Under the pieces are notes generated by a model that saw only the letters and a program-made list of their open reading frames with translations, had not been told where the DNA came from and searched no databases. Below are positions 33,247-41,778 of a DNA stretch of 64,000 bases, in pieces. The position numbers were made by a program, and so were the translations under genes. The stretch comes from Tectiglobus sp965223355. GTDB taxonomy: Bacteria > Pseudomonadota > Alphaproteobacteria > Rhizobiales > Hyphomicrobiaceae. Where the stretch lies: NCBI GenBank assembly GCA_965223355.1, contig CBDCWE010000003.1:1736001-1800000 (forward strand), in the 5' to 3' direction. The number at the start of each line of letters is the position of its first letter. The first letter of the stretch is position 1.

Positions 33247-33388
33247 CTAGATCATCTTTGTGCTTTAAGTTGGAACCGCTATTGCGGTTCCAACTTAAAG
33301 CACAAAGATGATCGCCACTTTAGAGGCGAGCAACTTTCTGCCTTTATTCGGGATCGTTCCGATTCCGAATAAAGGCAGGTTGCTCTAG
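33247..33388 (+). repeat. Two-hairpin MITE-like element, full copy
   Basis: CTAG at both ends (33247-33250 and 33385-33388). Has an extra TTT in the left arm of hairpin 1 (GATCATCTTTGTGC), which makes it pair perfectly with GCACAAAGATGATC, whereas copies A and 20679 have the shorter GATCATCGTGC arm. This may be the most complete form of hairpin 1. Confidence 0.9.
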
Positions 33389-33481
33389 CATGACCGCATC
33401 AAATGAAATCGTTGTGGTTTTCCAATCCGTTACAAACATCATTGAGGTTGGTTTGTTTGAATAGTGCTCCAAGGCCACCGG

Positions 33482-34132
33482 CCTGCTCCTTAAACTCAAG
33501 CCATCGCGCACACAGCTTGCAGAGACCTTGATGCAGACCGCAACCCGCACAAGCGTCATCCCGGTGCTCGTCACCGGGACCCATATCGCCGCCGCCACAG
33601 CGTGATCGGCAAGCCGAACCGACCGTGCCGCGCACCGCAACCGCGGTCCCTGCCGCACGATGGATCCCGGTGACGAGCACCGGGATGACAGTTGAGGGGC
33701 CTCGTTCAACGCCAACACCGCAGTAGCGGGCAAGGGTTTAAGGGTGCATCCCGCGGCTCGTCACCGGGACCCATGCCGCCGCCGCTACCGCGCAATCGGC
33801 AAGCCGTACCGACCGTGCCGCGTACCGCAGCCGCGATCCCTGCCGCACGATGGATCCCGGTGACGAGCACCGGGATGACCGTCGTCAATGTCTCGCTGCG
33901 GCGGCAAAACAGCTACGCGACAGCGGCCTGCTCCTTAAGCCCAGGCCGTCGCGCAAACAGCTTGCAGAGACCTTGATGAGACCGCAACCCGCACCAGCGT
34001 CATCCCGTGGCTCGTCCGCGGGACCCATCTCACCGCCGGCGCAGAGGCATCGGCAAGCAGCACGACCGCGCCGCACACCGCATACGCAAGCCCTGCCGCA
34101 CGATGGATCCCGGTGACGAGCACTGGGATGAC
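33482..34132. repeat. Array of three large palindromic units with duplicated leaders
   Basis: Units at 33555-33689, 33746-33879 and 33999-34132. Each starts GTCATCCC(GG)TGCTCGTC(A)CCGGGACCC and ends GGATCCCGGTGACGAGCACCGGGATGAC, so each folds into one long hairpin of about 130 bases. A 72-base leader (CTGCTCCTTAA...CAGCTTGCAGAGACCTTGATG) precedes units one and three (33482 and 33927), showing a duplication of roughly 205 bp. These repeats give false open frames of the VIPVLVTGIHRAA type seen in many alphaproteobacterial genomes. The rest of 33389-34216 holds no gene. Confidence 0.85.
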
Positions 34133-34216
34133 GCTGGGTGATCTGTTGATCGCGCAGTTCCCGGCCTGCGGGCAGCGGGATTGTCGCTACTCGGCGTGCA
34201 CGGCTCGGGGCCCACG

Positions 34217-34948
34217 CTAACCCCAGATTTCCATGCGCAGACCGCGGGCATCGGTGCGCGGGTCGTCGGGAAACCGACAGCCCGTTTGCGTCGCAATACG
34301 ACCTGCACTCCAGGCATTGACGGCCGCGTCCAGAATATCGTCTGGTCCGACCTTGGTTCTCAAAAACTCTTGGTTGGTCAGTATGCTATCAGTGTAACCA
34401 ACCGATCTCAGCAGGTCCCTGCGATAGGCGAGACCCGGCGGGTTGGGGCGGGATTTGACCTTCTTCGGCAATGCCAACGGCCGCCGTCCGTTCAATGCCC
34501 AGAAGGCGACTTCCGGGTGGGTCTCAAACACCCGCGACTGCAATGCCGGCGTCATTGCGCGGTCGACTTCTCGGATCTTGGGGAAAATATTGAAGGCCTG
34601 CTTGGAGACTTGCCTGGGCGGCGTCGACGTCTCGAGCGCGGCGGCACAGGCTTCACGGTAGTCCTCGCACATCACGGCGCTACGCGAGGGAACGGCGAAC
34701 ACCGCCGATTGACGGCGGCCGAGTACGGCGCGGGCGGCCTTGTCGGCAACGCGCCCACCGGCGCCAACGTGATCGGGTAGTCCGATCGGGATGTCGATCG
34801 CAATCGTGTCGAGCCGCGGCGTCAACTCCAAGATGTCAACAAATGTCGCGAACGCCACAAGGCGGGCATCCTCGGGTTTGCCAAGTTGGTGCATGACGCC
34901 GATCCATCCGGCCGGACAGCCGTCGATCCCGGCGACCCAGCCGCTCAT
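34217..34948 (-). CDS. DUF429 family protein (RNase H-like fold)
   Basis: 243 residues from ATG 34948, which overlaps the stop of the upstream pyridoxal kinase gene by four bases (ATGA). Conserved features: VAGIDGCPAGWIGV at the N-terminus, DTIAIDIPIGLPDH, RAVLGRRQSAVFAVPSRSAV, HPEVAFWALNGRRPL and DDILDAAVNAWSAGRIA. The acidic residues (GIDGC, IDIP, DDILDA) fit an RNase H/nuclease-like metal site proposed for DUF429. Biological role unknown. The coupling to pdxY suggests co-expression rather than shared chemistry. Confidence 0.88.
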   Translation of the reverse strand: MSGWVAGIDGCPAGWIGVMHQLGKPEDARLVAFATFVDILELTPRLDTIAIDIPIGLPDHVGAGGRVADKAARAVLGRRQSAVFAVPSRSAVMCEDYREACAAALETSTPPRQVSKQAFNIFPKIREVDRAMTPALQSRVFETHPEVAFWALNGRRPLALPKKVKSRPNPPGLAYRRDLLRSVGYTDSILTNQEFLRTKVGPDDILDAAVNAWSAGRIATQTGCRFPDDPRTDARGLRMEIWG

Positions 34949-35736
34949 GACCGCGCCGGCGGATTGCGCCAACACTCAACCGCGGCGGCGATTGCCAGAT
35001 GGTCGCGTCCGATGCTGGCGCTGATCAGGGCGTCGACGCGGGCAACGGTGCGATGGAGGTTGGGATCGACGGCAAAGACACCCGAGAGGAAGTCACCGGT
35101 TCCCTTCGGGACCTGATGGCGGCGGGCCGATGTGCACCGTTCGACGGTGTCGCGGTGAACCAGGAGATTGATCAGGAGGTCGGGTCCGGCGCCGGCAACC
35201 GAAGTTACGAGACTGGCCGGGCAACCCAACGATCGCGCCGCCGCAATCGCATCGGCTTGCCCGTTGATCTCACGATTGGTCAGCCAACCCAGTTCGAAGG
35301 CGTTGGGCAGGATAACGTCGGCGACCGGCACCAGCTGTTGCCTGATCGCGATTGCCGCCGCGCGGTCAATGTAGATGCCCTCTTTCTCGTCGCCGATAAC
35401 CGGGTCGCACAGGATGCGAACGTGCGGTGAGGTGTGGCGGGCCAGATCGATCGCGTTTCTCGCGAACTCAACATGCTGCGGGGTTGGCAAATATCCGGTC
35501 AGGACGGCGTCAAGATCGCCGAGCCAGCCGTTGTTATGGATGGCAGCCAGCATCGCTTCGAGGGTTTGCGGTTCAATGCGCGTGCCGGCAACATGGCGAT
35601 GGCCCGGATGGTTGGACAGTATCACGGTCGCCAGCGCGATAACATCGTGACCCAGAAGCTGGGCCGCCGGCACGATTGCCGATAAGCCGACATGACCGCT
35701 GGCCACCTGCGAGGAAATAGCGAGAATTCTAGGCAT
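34945..35736 (-). CDS. pdxY: Pyridoxal kinase
   Basis: 263 residues. A PfkB/ribokinase-like fold of the PdxK/PdxY type: start RILAISSQVASGHVGLSAIVPAAQLLGHDVIALATVILSNHPGH, where the S-Q-V-A-x-G-x-V-G and SNHPGH segments are hallmarks, then DAVLTGYLP, ILCDPVIGDEKEGIYI, ILPNAFELGWLTN and the anion-hole/catalytic motif KGTGDFLSGVF with its Asp. It phosphorylates pyridoxal to the active cofactor in the B6 salvage route. I use pdxY because of the single-gene kinase type. Followed with overlap by DUF429. Confidence 0.9.
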   Translation of the reverse strand: MPRILAISSQVASGHVGLSAIVPAAQLLGHDVIALATVILSNHPGHRHVAGTRIEPQTLEAMLAAIHNNGWLGDLDAVLTGYLPTPQHVEFARNAIDLARHTSPHVRILCDPVIGDEKEGIYIDRAAAIAIRQQLVPVADVILPNAFELGWLTNREINGQADAIAAARSLGCPASLVTSVAGAGPDLLINLLVHRDTVERCTSARRHQVPKGTGDFLSGVFAVDPNLHRTVARVDALISASIGRDHLAIAAAVECWRNPPARS

Positions 35737-35874
35737 CCGATGTCCGTTGAGTGGCGTAGCTTAGAACGGATGTCGCGTTGTGGCCAATCGCGTGCCCGGA
35801 TACAACCGGCAAACTGGCAAACTTTCAACGTGCGCGCGCGGTATCCGGGATACCTTCAATCAAGCCCCGGGTTT

Positions 35875-35995
35875 GCAACGGGCAATGCCCTTGACCAATC
35901 ACCGCAGTGCGGCGATCGATGAGGGGCTTTCAGCCCCTCATAGTCCCCGACCAGGGGTTGGACCCCTGGACCCAGGACTTGCTCGGAGGTTGTTG
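35875..35995 (+). repeat. Modular intergenic hairpin repeat
   Basis: Modules: AACGGGCAATGCCCTT, TCACCGCAGTGCGGCGA, GAGGGGCTTTCAGCCCCTC, CCAGGGGTTGGACCCCTGG, then ACCCAGGACTTGCTC. Nearly the same as copy 1 at 9005. It produces a false N-terminal extension of the CitE-like gene. Confidence 0.8.
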
Positions 35996-36101
35996 GATTG
36001 GTTGCGGTTGCACGCGCGCTTGGCTTAGCTTGGCGGGCTTGAGACCACCGTCGCCCGATCAAACCACGCCGGCCAAGCACGGTAACCGGAGGAGGACCAT
36101 G

Positions 36102-36965
36102 ATGATACGTCCGCGCCGCAGCGCCCTTTATATGCCGGGCTCGAATTCGCGCGCAATCGAGAAGGCCAAGACGCTTGATGCGGACGTGGTGATGTTTGAT
36201 TTGGAAGATGCCGTCGCACCCGATGCCAAGGTCGAAGCCCGCCAACAGGTGGTCGCGGCCGTCACGGGTGGTGACTATGGTCGGCGCGAGTTGGTGGTTC
36301 GCATCAACGGCCTAGATACGGGCTGGGGTGGTGATGATCTCAGCGCAGCCGCGGCGGCCAAACCGGACGCACTGCTGCTGCCGAAGGTCGAACAGCCCGA
36401 ACAGCTGCGCGAAGCCGCCGCTATGATCAAGGCATCAGGAGGCGCGTGTGCGCTGTGGGCGATGATCGAAACACCGCGCGCGATCGTCAATCTGGCCGAC
36501 ATCGCGCGGTGCGGCGCGGACCCCGACATCGCCTTGGCGTGTTTTGTGATCGGCACCAACGATTTGGTCAAGGACACGCGCGCCAGGCTCGATCGCCAGA
36601 GGACAGCGGCGCTCTACTGGCTCAGCTCGATCGTCACGGCAGCGCGCGCCTTTGACATCGATGTGCTCGACGGCGTTTACAACAATTTCAAGGATCCGGC
36701 GGGCTACGAGGCCGAATGCCGGCAAGGCAGAATGCTCGGCATGGACGGCAAGACGTTGATCCATCCAAGTCAGATCGATGCCGCAAATGCCACGTTCTCA
36801 CCGTCCGCTGAAGAGGTCGCACAGGCGCGCAAGATCCTCGACGCATTCGCGTTGCCGCAGAACCGGGGCAAGGGCGTGATCAGTCTCGACGGGGAAATGG
36901 TGGAGCTGCTGCATGCCGACATGGCAAAGCGCACGGTTGCGATCGCAAACGCAATTGGCATGTGA
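36102..36965 (+). CDS. HpcH/HpaI aldolase / citrate lyase beta-like protein (malyl-CoA lyase or thioesterase type)
   Basis: 287 residues from the ATG at 36102 (36099 also possible) with a strong GGAGGAGG site. CitE-superfamily features: RSALYMPGSNSRAIEKAKTLDADVVMFDLEDAVAPDAK, VRINGLDTGWGGDDL, LLPKVEQPEQL, ALWAMIETPRAIVNL with the metal-binding Glu, FVIGTNDLVKDTRA, and GMDGKTLIHPSQI. It is directly followed by a mesaconyl-CoA hydratase-like gene, which points to the ethylmalonyl-CoA pathway. It is shorter and less like Rhodobacter Mcl1 than Mcl2, so cleavage of malyl-/methylmalyl-CoA and malyl-CoA hydrolysis are both possible. Confidence 0.87.
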   Translation: MIRPRRSALYMPGSNSRAIEKAKTLDADVVMFDLEDAVAPDAKVEARQQVVAAVTGGDYGRRELVVRINGLDTGWGGDDLSAAAAAKPDALLLPKVEQPEQLREAAAMIKASGGACALWAMIETPRAIVNLADIARCGADPDIALACFVIGTNDLVKDTRARLDRQRTAALYWLSSIVTAARAFDIDVLDGVYNNFKDPAGYEAECRQGRMLGMDGKTLIHPSQIDAANATFSPSAEEVAQARKILDAFALPQNRGKGVISLDGEMVELLHADMAKRTVAIANAIGM

Positions 36966-36989
36966 CGACGCCGAGGTGTTGAGGCCAAG

Positions 36990-38048
36990 ATGACGCAATT
37001 AAAGACCAACCCGGGAAACTTCTTCGAGGACTTCTCGATCGGACAGCTGATCAAGCACGCGACGCCGAAAACGATCACGTCCGGCGACGTGGCGCTCTAT
37101 AACGGGCTATACGGCGGCCGGTTTGCCGTGCAGTCGTCAACAGCGTTTGCGCTCGCGCTCGGGTATCGCGATGCACCGGTCGATGATCTGCTCGTCTTTC
37201 ATACGGTGTTCGGCAAGACCGTTCCGGATATCTCACTCAATGCGGTTGCCAATCTTGGCTATGCGCAGTGCCGCTTTCTCGCGCCCGTCTATGTTGGTGA
37301 CACACTCACCGCGCAGTCCGAAGTCATCGGTCTCAAACAGAATTCGAGCGGCAAAACCGGCGTCGTCTACGTCCGCTCGCGCGGCGTCAACCAGAACGGC
37401 GAAGCGGTGCTCGACTATGTGCGATGGGTGATGGTCGCCCGGCGTGAGGTCGGCGCACCGGCGCCGGAAGCCATCGTGCCGGTGCTCGAAGACTGTGTTC
37501 AGCCCGGCGAGATCGCCAGCGCATTGCCGGACCTCAATGTCGCAGCATACGACAACGTGCTGGCGGGCTCACCGCACCGCTTTGGTGATTATGCTGTCGG
37601 CGAGCGGATCGATCACGTCGACGCCATGACGCTCGAGGAGGCGGAACACCAAATCGCAACGCGGCTCTACCAGAATACCGCCAAGGTGCATTTCAACCTG
37701 CACGAACAGGCACGAGGCCGGTTCGGGGCGCGGTTGATCTATGGCGGCGTCGTCATATCGTTAGCCCGGGCGTTGTCCTTCAACGGACTCGCCAATGCCT
37801 TCCACATTGCGGCAATCAACGGCGGCCAGCATGTTGCGCCAACGTTTGCCGGCGACACGATCTATGCCTGGAGCGAGGTGCTTGCAACCGCCGACGTTAA
37901 CGGCCGCGATGATGTCGGCGCGCTAAGGCTTCGAACAACGGCTGCCAAGAACCGGCCGTGCTCCGATTTCCCGCGGCTAGCCGCAGAAAGCGAATTTGCC
38001 GATAATGTCGTGCTTGATCTCGACTATTGGGCCGTTATGCCAAAATAG
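36990..38048 (+). CDS. MaoC-family dehydratase, mesaconyl-CoA hydratase-like
   Basis: 352 residues, a double hot-dog protein. The first half contains NFFEDFSIGQLIKHATPKTITSGDVALYNGLYGGRFAVQSS, the second PHRFGDYAVGERIDHVDAMTLEEAEHQIATRLYQNTAKVHF and YGGVVISLARALSFNGLANAFHIAAINGGQHVAPTFAGDTIYAWSEV. This layout and length fit (2R,3S)-beta-methylmalyl-CoA dehydratase (Mch), which interconverts mesaconyl-CoA and methylmalyl-CoA in the ethylmalonyl-CoA pathway. It lies 24 bases after the CitE-like gene and 137 bases before sdhC, linking acetyl-CoA assimilation to succinate oxidation. Confidence 0.88.
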   Translation: MTQLKTNPGNFFEDFSIGQLIKHATPKTITSGDVALYNGLYGGRFAVQSSTAFALALGYRDAPVDDLLVFHTVFGKTVPDISLNAVANLGYAQCRFLAPVYVGDTLTAQSEVIGLKQNSSGKTGVVYVRSRGVNQNGEAVLDYVRWVMVARREVGAPAPEAIVPVLEDCVQPGEIASALPDLNVAAYDNVLAGSPHRFGDYAVGERIDHVDAMTLEEAEHQIATRLYQNTAKVHFNLHEQARGRFGARLIYGGVVISLARALSFNGLANAFHIAAINGGQHVAPTFAGDTIYAWSEVLATADVNGRDDVGALRLRTTAAKNRPCSDFPRLAAESEFADNVVLDLDYWAVMPK

Positions 38049-38185
38049 CGGTCGATAAATGTAGAATTGATCGCAGTTATGCGCAGCAAGCGGTCGAGTC
38101 GTGCCGTTCGGTGCATTGCCGTCGCATTTCTGCCACGCTAAAACAAGCGCAAATCTGCATTCCGGGACAAATGGAGATCCGAAGA

Positions 38186-38602
38186 ATGGCCAGTGGCGGC
38201 TCAAGCCAAAGTGAGCAGGCGCGTCCTCTCTCACCTCACATTCAAGTCTATGCGCCGAAGATTAACATGGTGATGTCGATCATGCATCGCATCACTGGTG
38301 CGGCGCTCTATTTCGGGACCTTGCTGCTGGCGGTGTGGCTGATCGCGGCAGCCAGCGGTCCGGCCGCGTTCGATCATGTCAACGGCCTGTTCGGAACACT
38401 TATCGGGCGGCTGGTGATGCTCGGTTACACCTGGGCGCTATTGCACCACATGCTGGGTGGTGTGCGGCACCTGATCTGGGACACCGGCGCCGGCTTCGAG
38501 CTCGGCACGGTCGACTTCATGTGCTGGCTGTCACTAATTGCATCGCTGGCTTGTAGCGCACTCGTATGGGTGCTTGCGGGCGGCTTTTCGGGAGTTTTTT
38601 GA
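38186..38602 (+). CDS. sdhC: Succinate dehydrogenase cytochrome b556 subunit
   Basis: 138 residues from ATG 38186 (ATG 38171 is an alternative; the GGAGATCCGAAG stretch sits before 38186). Signatures: RPLSPHIQVYAPKINMVMSIMHRITGAAL near the N-terminus, with the quinone-site Ser/Arg region SIMHRITG, three membrane helices, and the heme-ligand region YTWALLHHMLGGVRHLIWDTG. It anchors SdhAB to the membrane and reduces ubiquinone. Three bases separate it from sdhD. First gene of sdhCDA-x-B. Confidence 0.94.
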   Translation: MASGGSSQSEQARPLSPHIQVYAPKINMVMSIMHRITGAALYFGTLLLAVWLIAAASGPAAFDHVNGLFGTLIGRLVMLGYTWALLHHMLGGVRHLIWDTGAGFELGTVDFMCWLSLIASLACSALVWVLAGGFSGVF

Positions 38603-38604
38603 TC

Positions 38605-38985
38605 ATGACCATGCGCACACCCCTGAAAAGCGTTCGTCGGCTCGGCTCAGCAAAGGAAGGCGCGGATCACTTTTGGCAACAGCGGCTCACCGCCGTTGCC
38701 AACATCATACTGGCGGTGTTCCTGGTGTGGCTGGTTGCCGGCCTGGCCGGCCAGAACCACGACGTGGTCAAGGCCGCGCTGGGCAATCCGTTGGTGGCGC
38801 TGGGCCTGTTGTTGCTGATTTTGTCGGGTGTCTATCACATGCGCCTCGGTATGCAGGTCATCATCGAGGACTACATACGTGGTGAGGGCGGCAAGGTCGT
38901 ACTATTGATGATGAACACGTTCTTTGCCGTCGCGGTCGGGCTGGCATCGGTGATCGCGGTACTGAAAATCAACTTTGGGGCGTGA
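38605..38985 (+). CDS. sdhD: Succinate dehydrogenase membrane anchor subunit
   Basis: 126 residues from ATG 38605 (next ATG 38611). Three membrane segments: AVANIILAVFLVWLVAGLAG, PLVALGLLLLILSGVYHMRLGM and VVLLMMNTFFAVAVGLASVIAVLKI. The segment GVYHMRLGMQVIIEDYI carries the heme-ligating His and the Asp-Tyr pair near the quinone site typical of alphaproteobacterial SdhD; SAKEGADHFWQQRLTAVAN is the conserved start. It forms the cytochrome b pair with SdhC. Six bases before sdhA. Confidence 0.93.
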   Translation: MTMRTPLKSVRRLGSAKEGADHFWQQRLTAVANIILAVFLVWLVAGLAGQNHDVVKAALGNPLVALGLLLLILSGVYHMRLGMQVIIEDYIRGEGGKVVLLMMNTFFAVAVGLASVIAVLKINFGA

Positions 38986-38991
38986 GCAGGA

Positions 38992-40827
38992 ATGGCTGGA
39001 ACAGGAAATGGCGCACAGGCGCCGAACGTCAACGGCAAGGCCTATACGATCGTCGATCACAGCTACGACGTGGTCGTGGTTGGTGCCGGTGGTGCAGGCC
39101 TCAGAGCAACGCTCGGTGCAGCCGAGGCAGGCCTCAGAACAGCGTGCGTGACGAAGGTATTTCCAACGCGCTCGCATACGGTTGCCGCGCAAGGCGGGAT
39201 TGCTGCATCGCTGGGCAATATGGGCCATGATGATTGGCGCTGGCATATGTTCGACACCGTCAAGGGGGCCGACTGGCTGGGCGATCAAGACTCGATCGAA
39301 TACCTGTGCCGGAATGCCCCGGAAGCGGTTTATGAGCTCGAACATTATGGCGTGCCGTTCTCGCGCACGGAAGACGGCAGAATCTATCAGCGTCCGTTCG
39401 GCGGTATGACGACGGAGTTCGGTGAGGGTCCACCCGCACAGCGCACGTGTGCTGCAGCCGACCGCACCGGTCACGCCATGCTGCATACGCTTTACGGCCA
39501 GTCGCTACGCCATTCGGCCGAGTTCTTTGTCGAATATTTTGCGATCGATCTGATGATGGATCAGGACGGGGCATGCCGCGGGGTCGTGGCAATGAACCTC
39601 GACGACGGCACGATCCATCGCTTCCGCGCACACAAGACCGTGCTGGCGACCGGCGGTTATGGTCGTGCCTACTTCTCGGCGACGTCGGCGCATACCTGCA
39701 CGGGCGACGGCAACGCGATGGTGCTGCGCGCCGGTTTGCCATTGCAGGATATGGAGTTCGTGCAGTTCCACCCGACCGGCATCTACGGCGCCGGCGTGCT
39801 GATCACCGAGGGCTCGCGCGGCGAGGGCGGCTACCTGACCAACAGCGAAGGCGAGCGCTTTATGGAGCGTTATGCGCCAAGCGTGAAAGACCTCGCATCA
39901 CGCGATGTCGTATCGCGATCGATGACCATGGAAATTCGCGAAGGACGCGGTGTCGGCAAGGACAAGGACCACATCTTCCTGCATCTCGACCATCTCGATC
40001 CGAATGTGCTGGCGGAACGTCTACCGGGTATCACCGAGAGTGCGAAAATTTTCGCCGGTGTCGATCTGCGGCGTGAGCCGATCCCGGTCATTCCGACGGT
40101 GCACTACAACATGGGCGGCATTCCGACCAACTTCCACGGCGAAGTAGTGACACTGAAGGATGGCGATCCGGACCACGTGGTGCCGGGTCTGATGGCGATC
40201 GGCGAAGCCGCGTGCGTATCGGTGCACGGTGCCAACCGGCTGGGCTCCAATTCGCTGATCGACCTGGTGGTGTTCGGGCGCGCCGCCGGCCTGAGGTGCG
40301 GTGAGACCATCGAAGCCGGTGCGCCGCACTCCGAGTTGCCGGGCGATGCCGACGAGATGGCGCTGTCGCGTCTTGATCGCGCCCGACACGCCGCCGGCGC
40401 GACGCCGACCTCGCAGTTGCGCCTCAGTATGCAGCGCGTGATGCAGAGTAACTGCGCCGTGTTCCGCGACGGTCCGGTGCTCGAGGAAGGCGTGCAAAAG
40501 ATCTCAGAGGTCTGGCAGCAAAGTGAAGATCTGGCGATCGCCGACCGCTCGCTGATCTGGAACTCCGATCTGATCGAGGCATTGGAGTACCAGAACCTGA
40601 TCTCGCAGGCGGCGGTCACGATGTTCAGTGCCGACAACCGCAAGGAAAGCCGCGGCGCGCACGCCCGCGAGGATTTTACTGAGCGCGATGATCAGAACTG
40701 GATGAAGCATACGTTGGCCTGGGCGGACGATGCCAAGCGGGAGGTGAGGATCGACTACCGGCCCGTGCATGAATACACGATGACCAATGAGATCGGCTAT
40801 ATCGAGCCCAAGGCCCGGGTCTACTGA
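38992..40827 (+). CDS. sdhA: Succinate dehydrogenase flavoprotein subunit
   Basis: 611 residues, with a slightly extended N-terminus. FAD-binding motif VVVVGAGGAGLRATLGAAEAG and the FAD-linking His in FPTRSHTVAAQGGIAASLGN are present, as is the Arg/His active-site set (QFHPTGIYGAG, LITEGSRGEGGYL, HYNMGGIPTNFHGEV, GANRLGSNSLIDLVVFGRAAG). The C-terminal part ends RIDYRPVHEYTMTNEIGYIEPKARVY. It oxidises succinate to fumarate in complex II and the TCA cycle. Confidence 0.98.
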   Translation: MAGTGNGAQAPNVNGKAYTIVDHSYDVVVVGAGGAGLRATLGAAEAGLRTACVTKVFPTRSHTVAAQGGIAASLGNMGHDDWRWHMFDTVKGADWLGDQDSIEYLCRNAPEAVYELEHYGVPFSRTEDGRIYQRPFGGMTTEFGEGPPAQRTCAAADRTGHAMLHTLYGQSLRHSAEFFVEYFAIDLMMDQDGACRGVVAMNLDDGTIHRFRAHKTVLATGGYGRAYFSATSAHTCTGDGNAMVLRAGLPLQDMEFVQFHPTGIYGAGVLITEGSRGEGGYLTNSEGERFMERYAPSVKDLASRDVVSRSMTMEIREGRGVGKDKDHIFLHLDHLDPNVLAERLPGITESAKIFAGVDLRREPIPVIPTVHYNMGGIPTNFHGEVVTLKDGDPDHVVPGLMAIGEAACVSVHGANRLGSNSLIDLVVFGRAAGLRCGETIEAGAPHSELPGDADEMALSRLDRARHAAGATPTSQLRLSMQRVMQSNCAVFRDGPVLEEGVQKISEVWQQSEDLAIADRSLIWNSDLIEALEYQNLISQAAVTMFSADNRKESRGAHAREDFTERDDQNWMKHTLAWADDAKREVRIDYRPVHEYTMTNEIGYIEPKARVY

Positions 40828-41041
40828 GCGGTAACGGCCCGGCGGGCCCGGGGCGCAGTGAGGTCTGAATGGCAGCAACGCTATCGCTGCGCATTGTCCC
40901 GGGCTTGCCGGCCAACAATCTCGCCGCGATCCGGAGGTCGCAGATAATGGACTACGCAATGCCGGAGTTCGCGGTTCGAGATCCGAACGGTTGCACCACC
41001 GCGTGTCGGCAGCGGGTGCACGGAACGGGGCGGGGTGAGCG

Positions 41042-41644
41042 ATGAGCACGGCTGCGAAACCGGACGACGGCGTCGACGACCACGACACCCGGATTGCCCC
41101 GGATCCCGTCACCGCGGTGCTGCCGGCGCTTGCCGCCCTCGGCGCGATCGCGTCGATTGCAACCGTCAACTGGGTGGCGCAGGAACGCACGCCTGACCGC
41201 ACCAAATCGAAGCGGAAAGTCGCAGTCGCGCTGCGCGATCTCGAGAAGTGCTGTATCGGCCTGCAGGAAATCTTCAAGCGCTTTCACAAAGCCAAGAAGC
41301 TGTTTGCCGGGCACGGCGCCGCTGCCGCCTCGCCATTGAAGTTCGGAGTGCACGGTCCGCGCGTCGGTCCGGTTGCAATCCGCATCTATCACCAGTCGAT
41401 GAACGATATCGCTTCGATGATGGTGCTTGCAGCGCAGAATTCGTTCGAGGTCATGGCAGCGATTGAGGACGGTGAGATCGATCCGCCGGATGAGCTGTTC
41501 TACGGATTTGGCGAGGCGCAGGAGGAGCTGAACAAGCTTTTGCTGGAGCGCGCTAACCTCAAGACATCGGTTGAGCGCGGCCTGGCCATTGCGGTGCAGC
41601 TGACCGGTTTGGTGCAACGGTTGAAGGACTATCGCGCCGGTTGA
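41042..41644 (+). CDS. Unrecognised 200-residue protein located between sdhA and sdhB
   Basis: The ATG follows a GGGGCGGGGTGAGCG stretch. I know no family for it. The N-terminus is acidic (DDGVDDHDTRIAPD), followed by one Ala-rich hydrophobic segment (VTAVLPALAALGAIASIATVNWV) that may be a membrane anchor, then a basic linker (RTPDRTKSKRKVAVALRDLEKC) and a helical C-terminal part (GLQEIFKRFHKAKKLF, IRIYHQSMNDIASMMVLAAQNSFEVMAAIEDG, EAQEELNKLLLERANLKTSVERGLAIAVQL). No Cys pattern or heme-like site. It is on the sdh strand, 214 bases after sdhA and 134 before sdhB, so it is either an inserted gene or an unusual accessory. Confidence 0.7.
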   Translation: MSTAAKPDDGVDDHDTRIAPDPVTAVLPALAALGAIASIATVNWVAQERTPDRTKSKRKVAVALRDLEKCCIGLQEIFKRFHKAKKLFAGHGAAAASPLKFGVHGPRVGPVAIRIYHQSMNDIASMMVLAAQNSFEVMAAIEDGEIDPPDELFYGFGEAQEELNKLLLERANLKTSVERGLAIAVQLTGLVQRLKDYRAG

Positions 41645-41778
41645 AGGGGTGGCGTTTGAGGCGATGTAATTTGAGCCGGTGCCAGGTGTGCTGCGGCATG
41701 ACTTCGCCGCCGGCAGGCGACTGGCGCACGTTGAAATGGAAACAGGCCGAGGCTTAGCACAGGAAGGGTGAATGGACG

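Noticed and set aside
33482..34132. CRISPR-like array
   Set aside because: Units are about 130 bases, only three, each a long palindrome, with irregular spacing and duplicated leaders; no cas genes. This is an intergenic palindromic repeat array.
35907..36098. N-terminal extension of the CitE-like protein (RGFQPL...PDQG type frame)
   Set aside because: It is translation of the modular intergenic repeat; the same false peptide appears at 9024 and 9396. The GGAGGAGG site fixes the start at 36099/36102.
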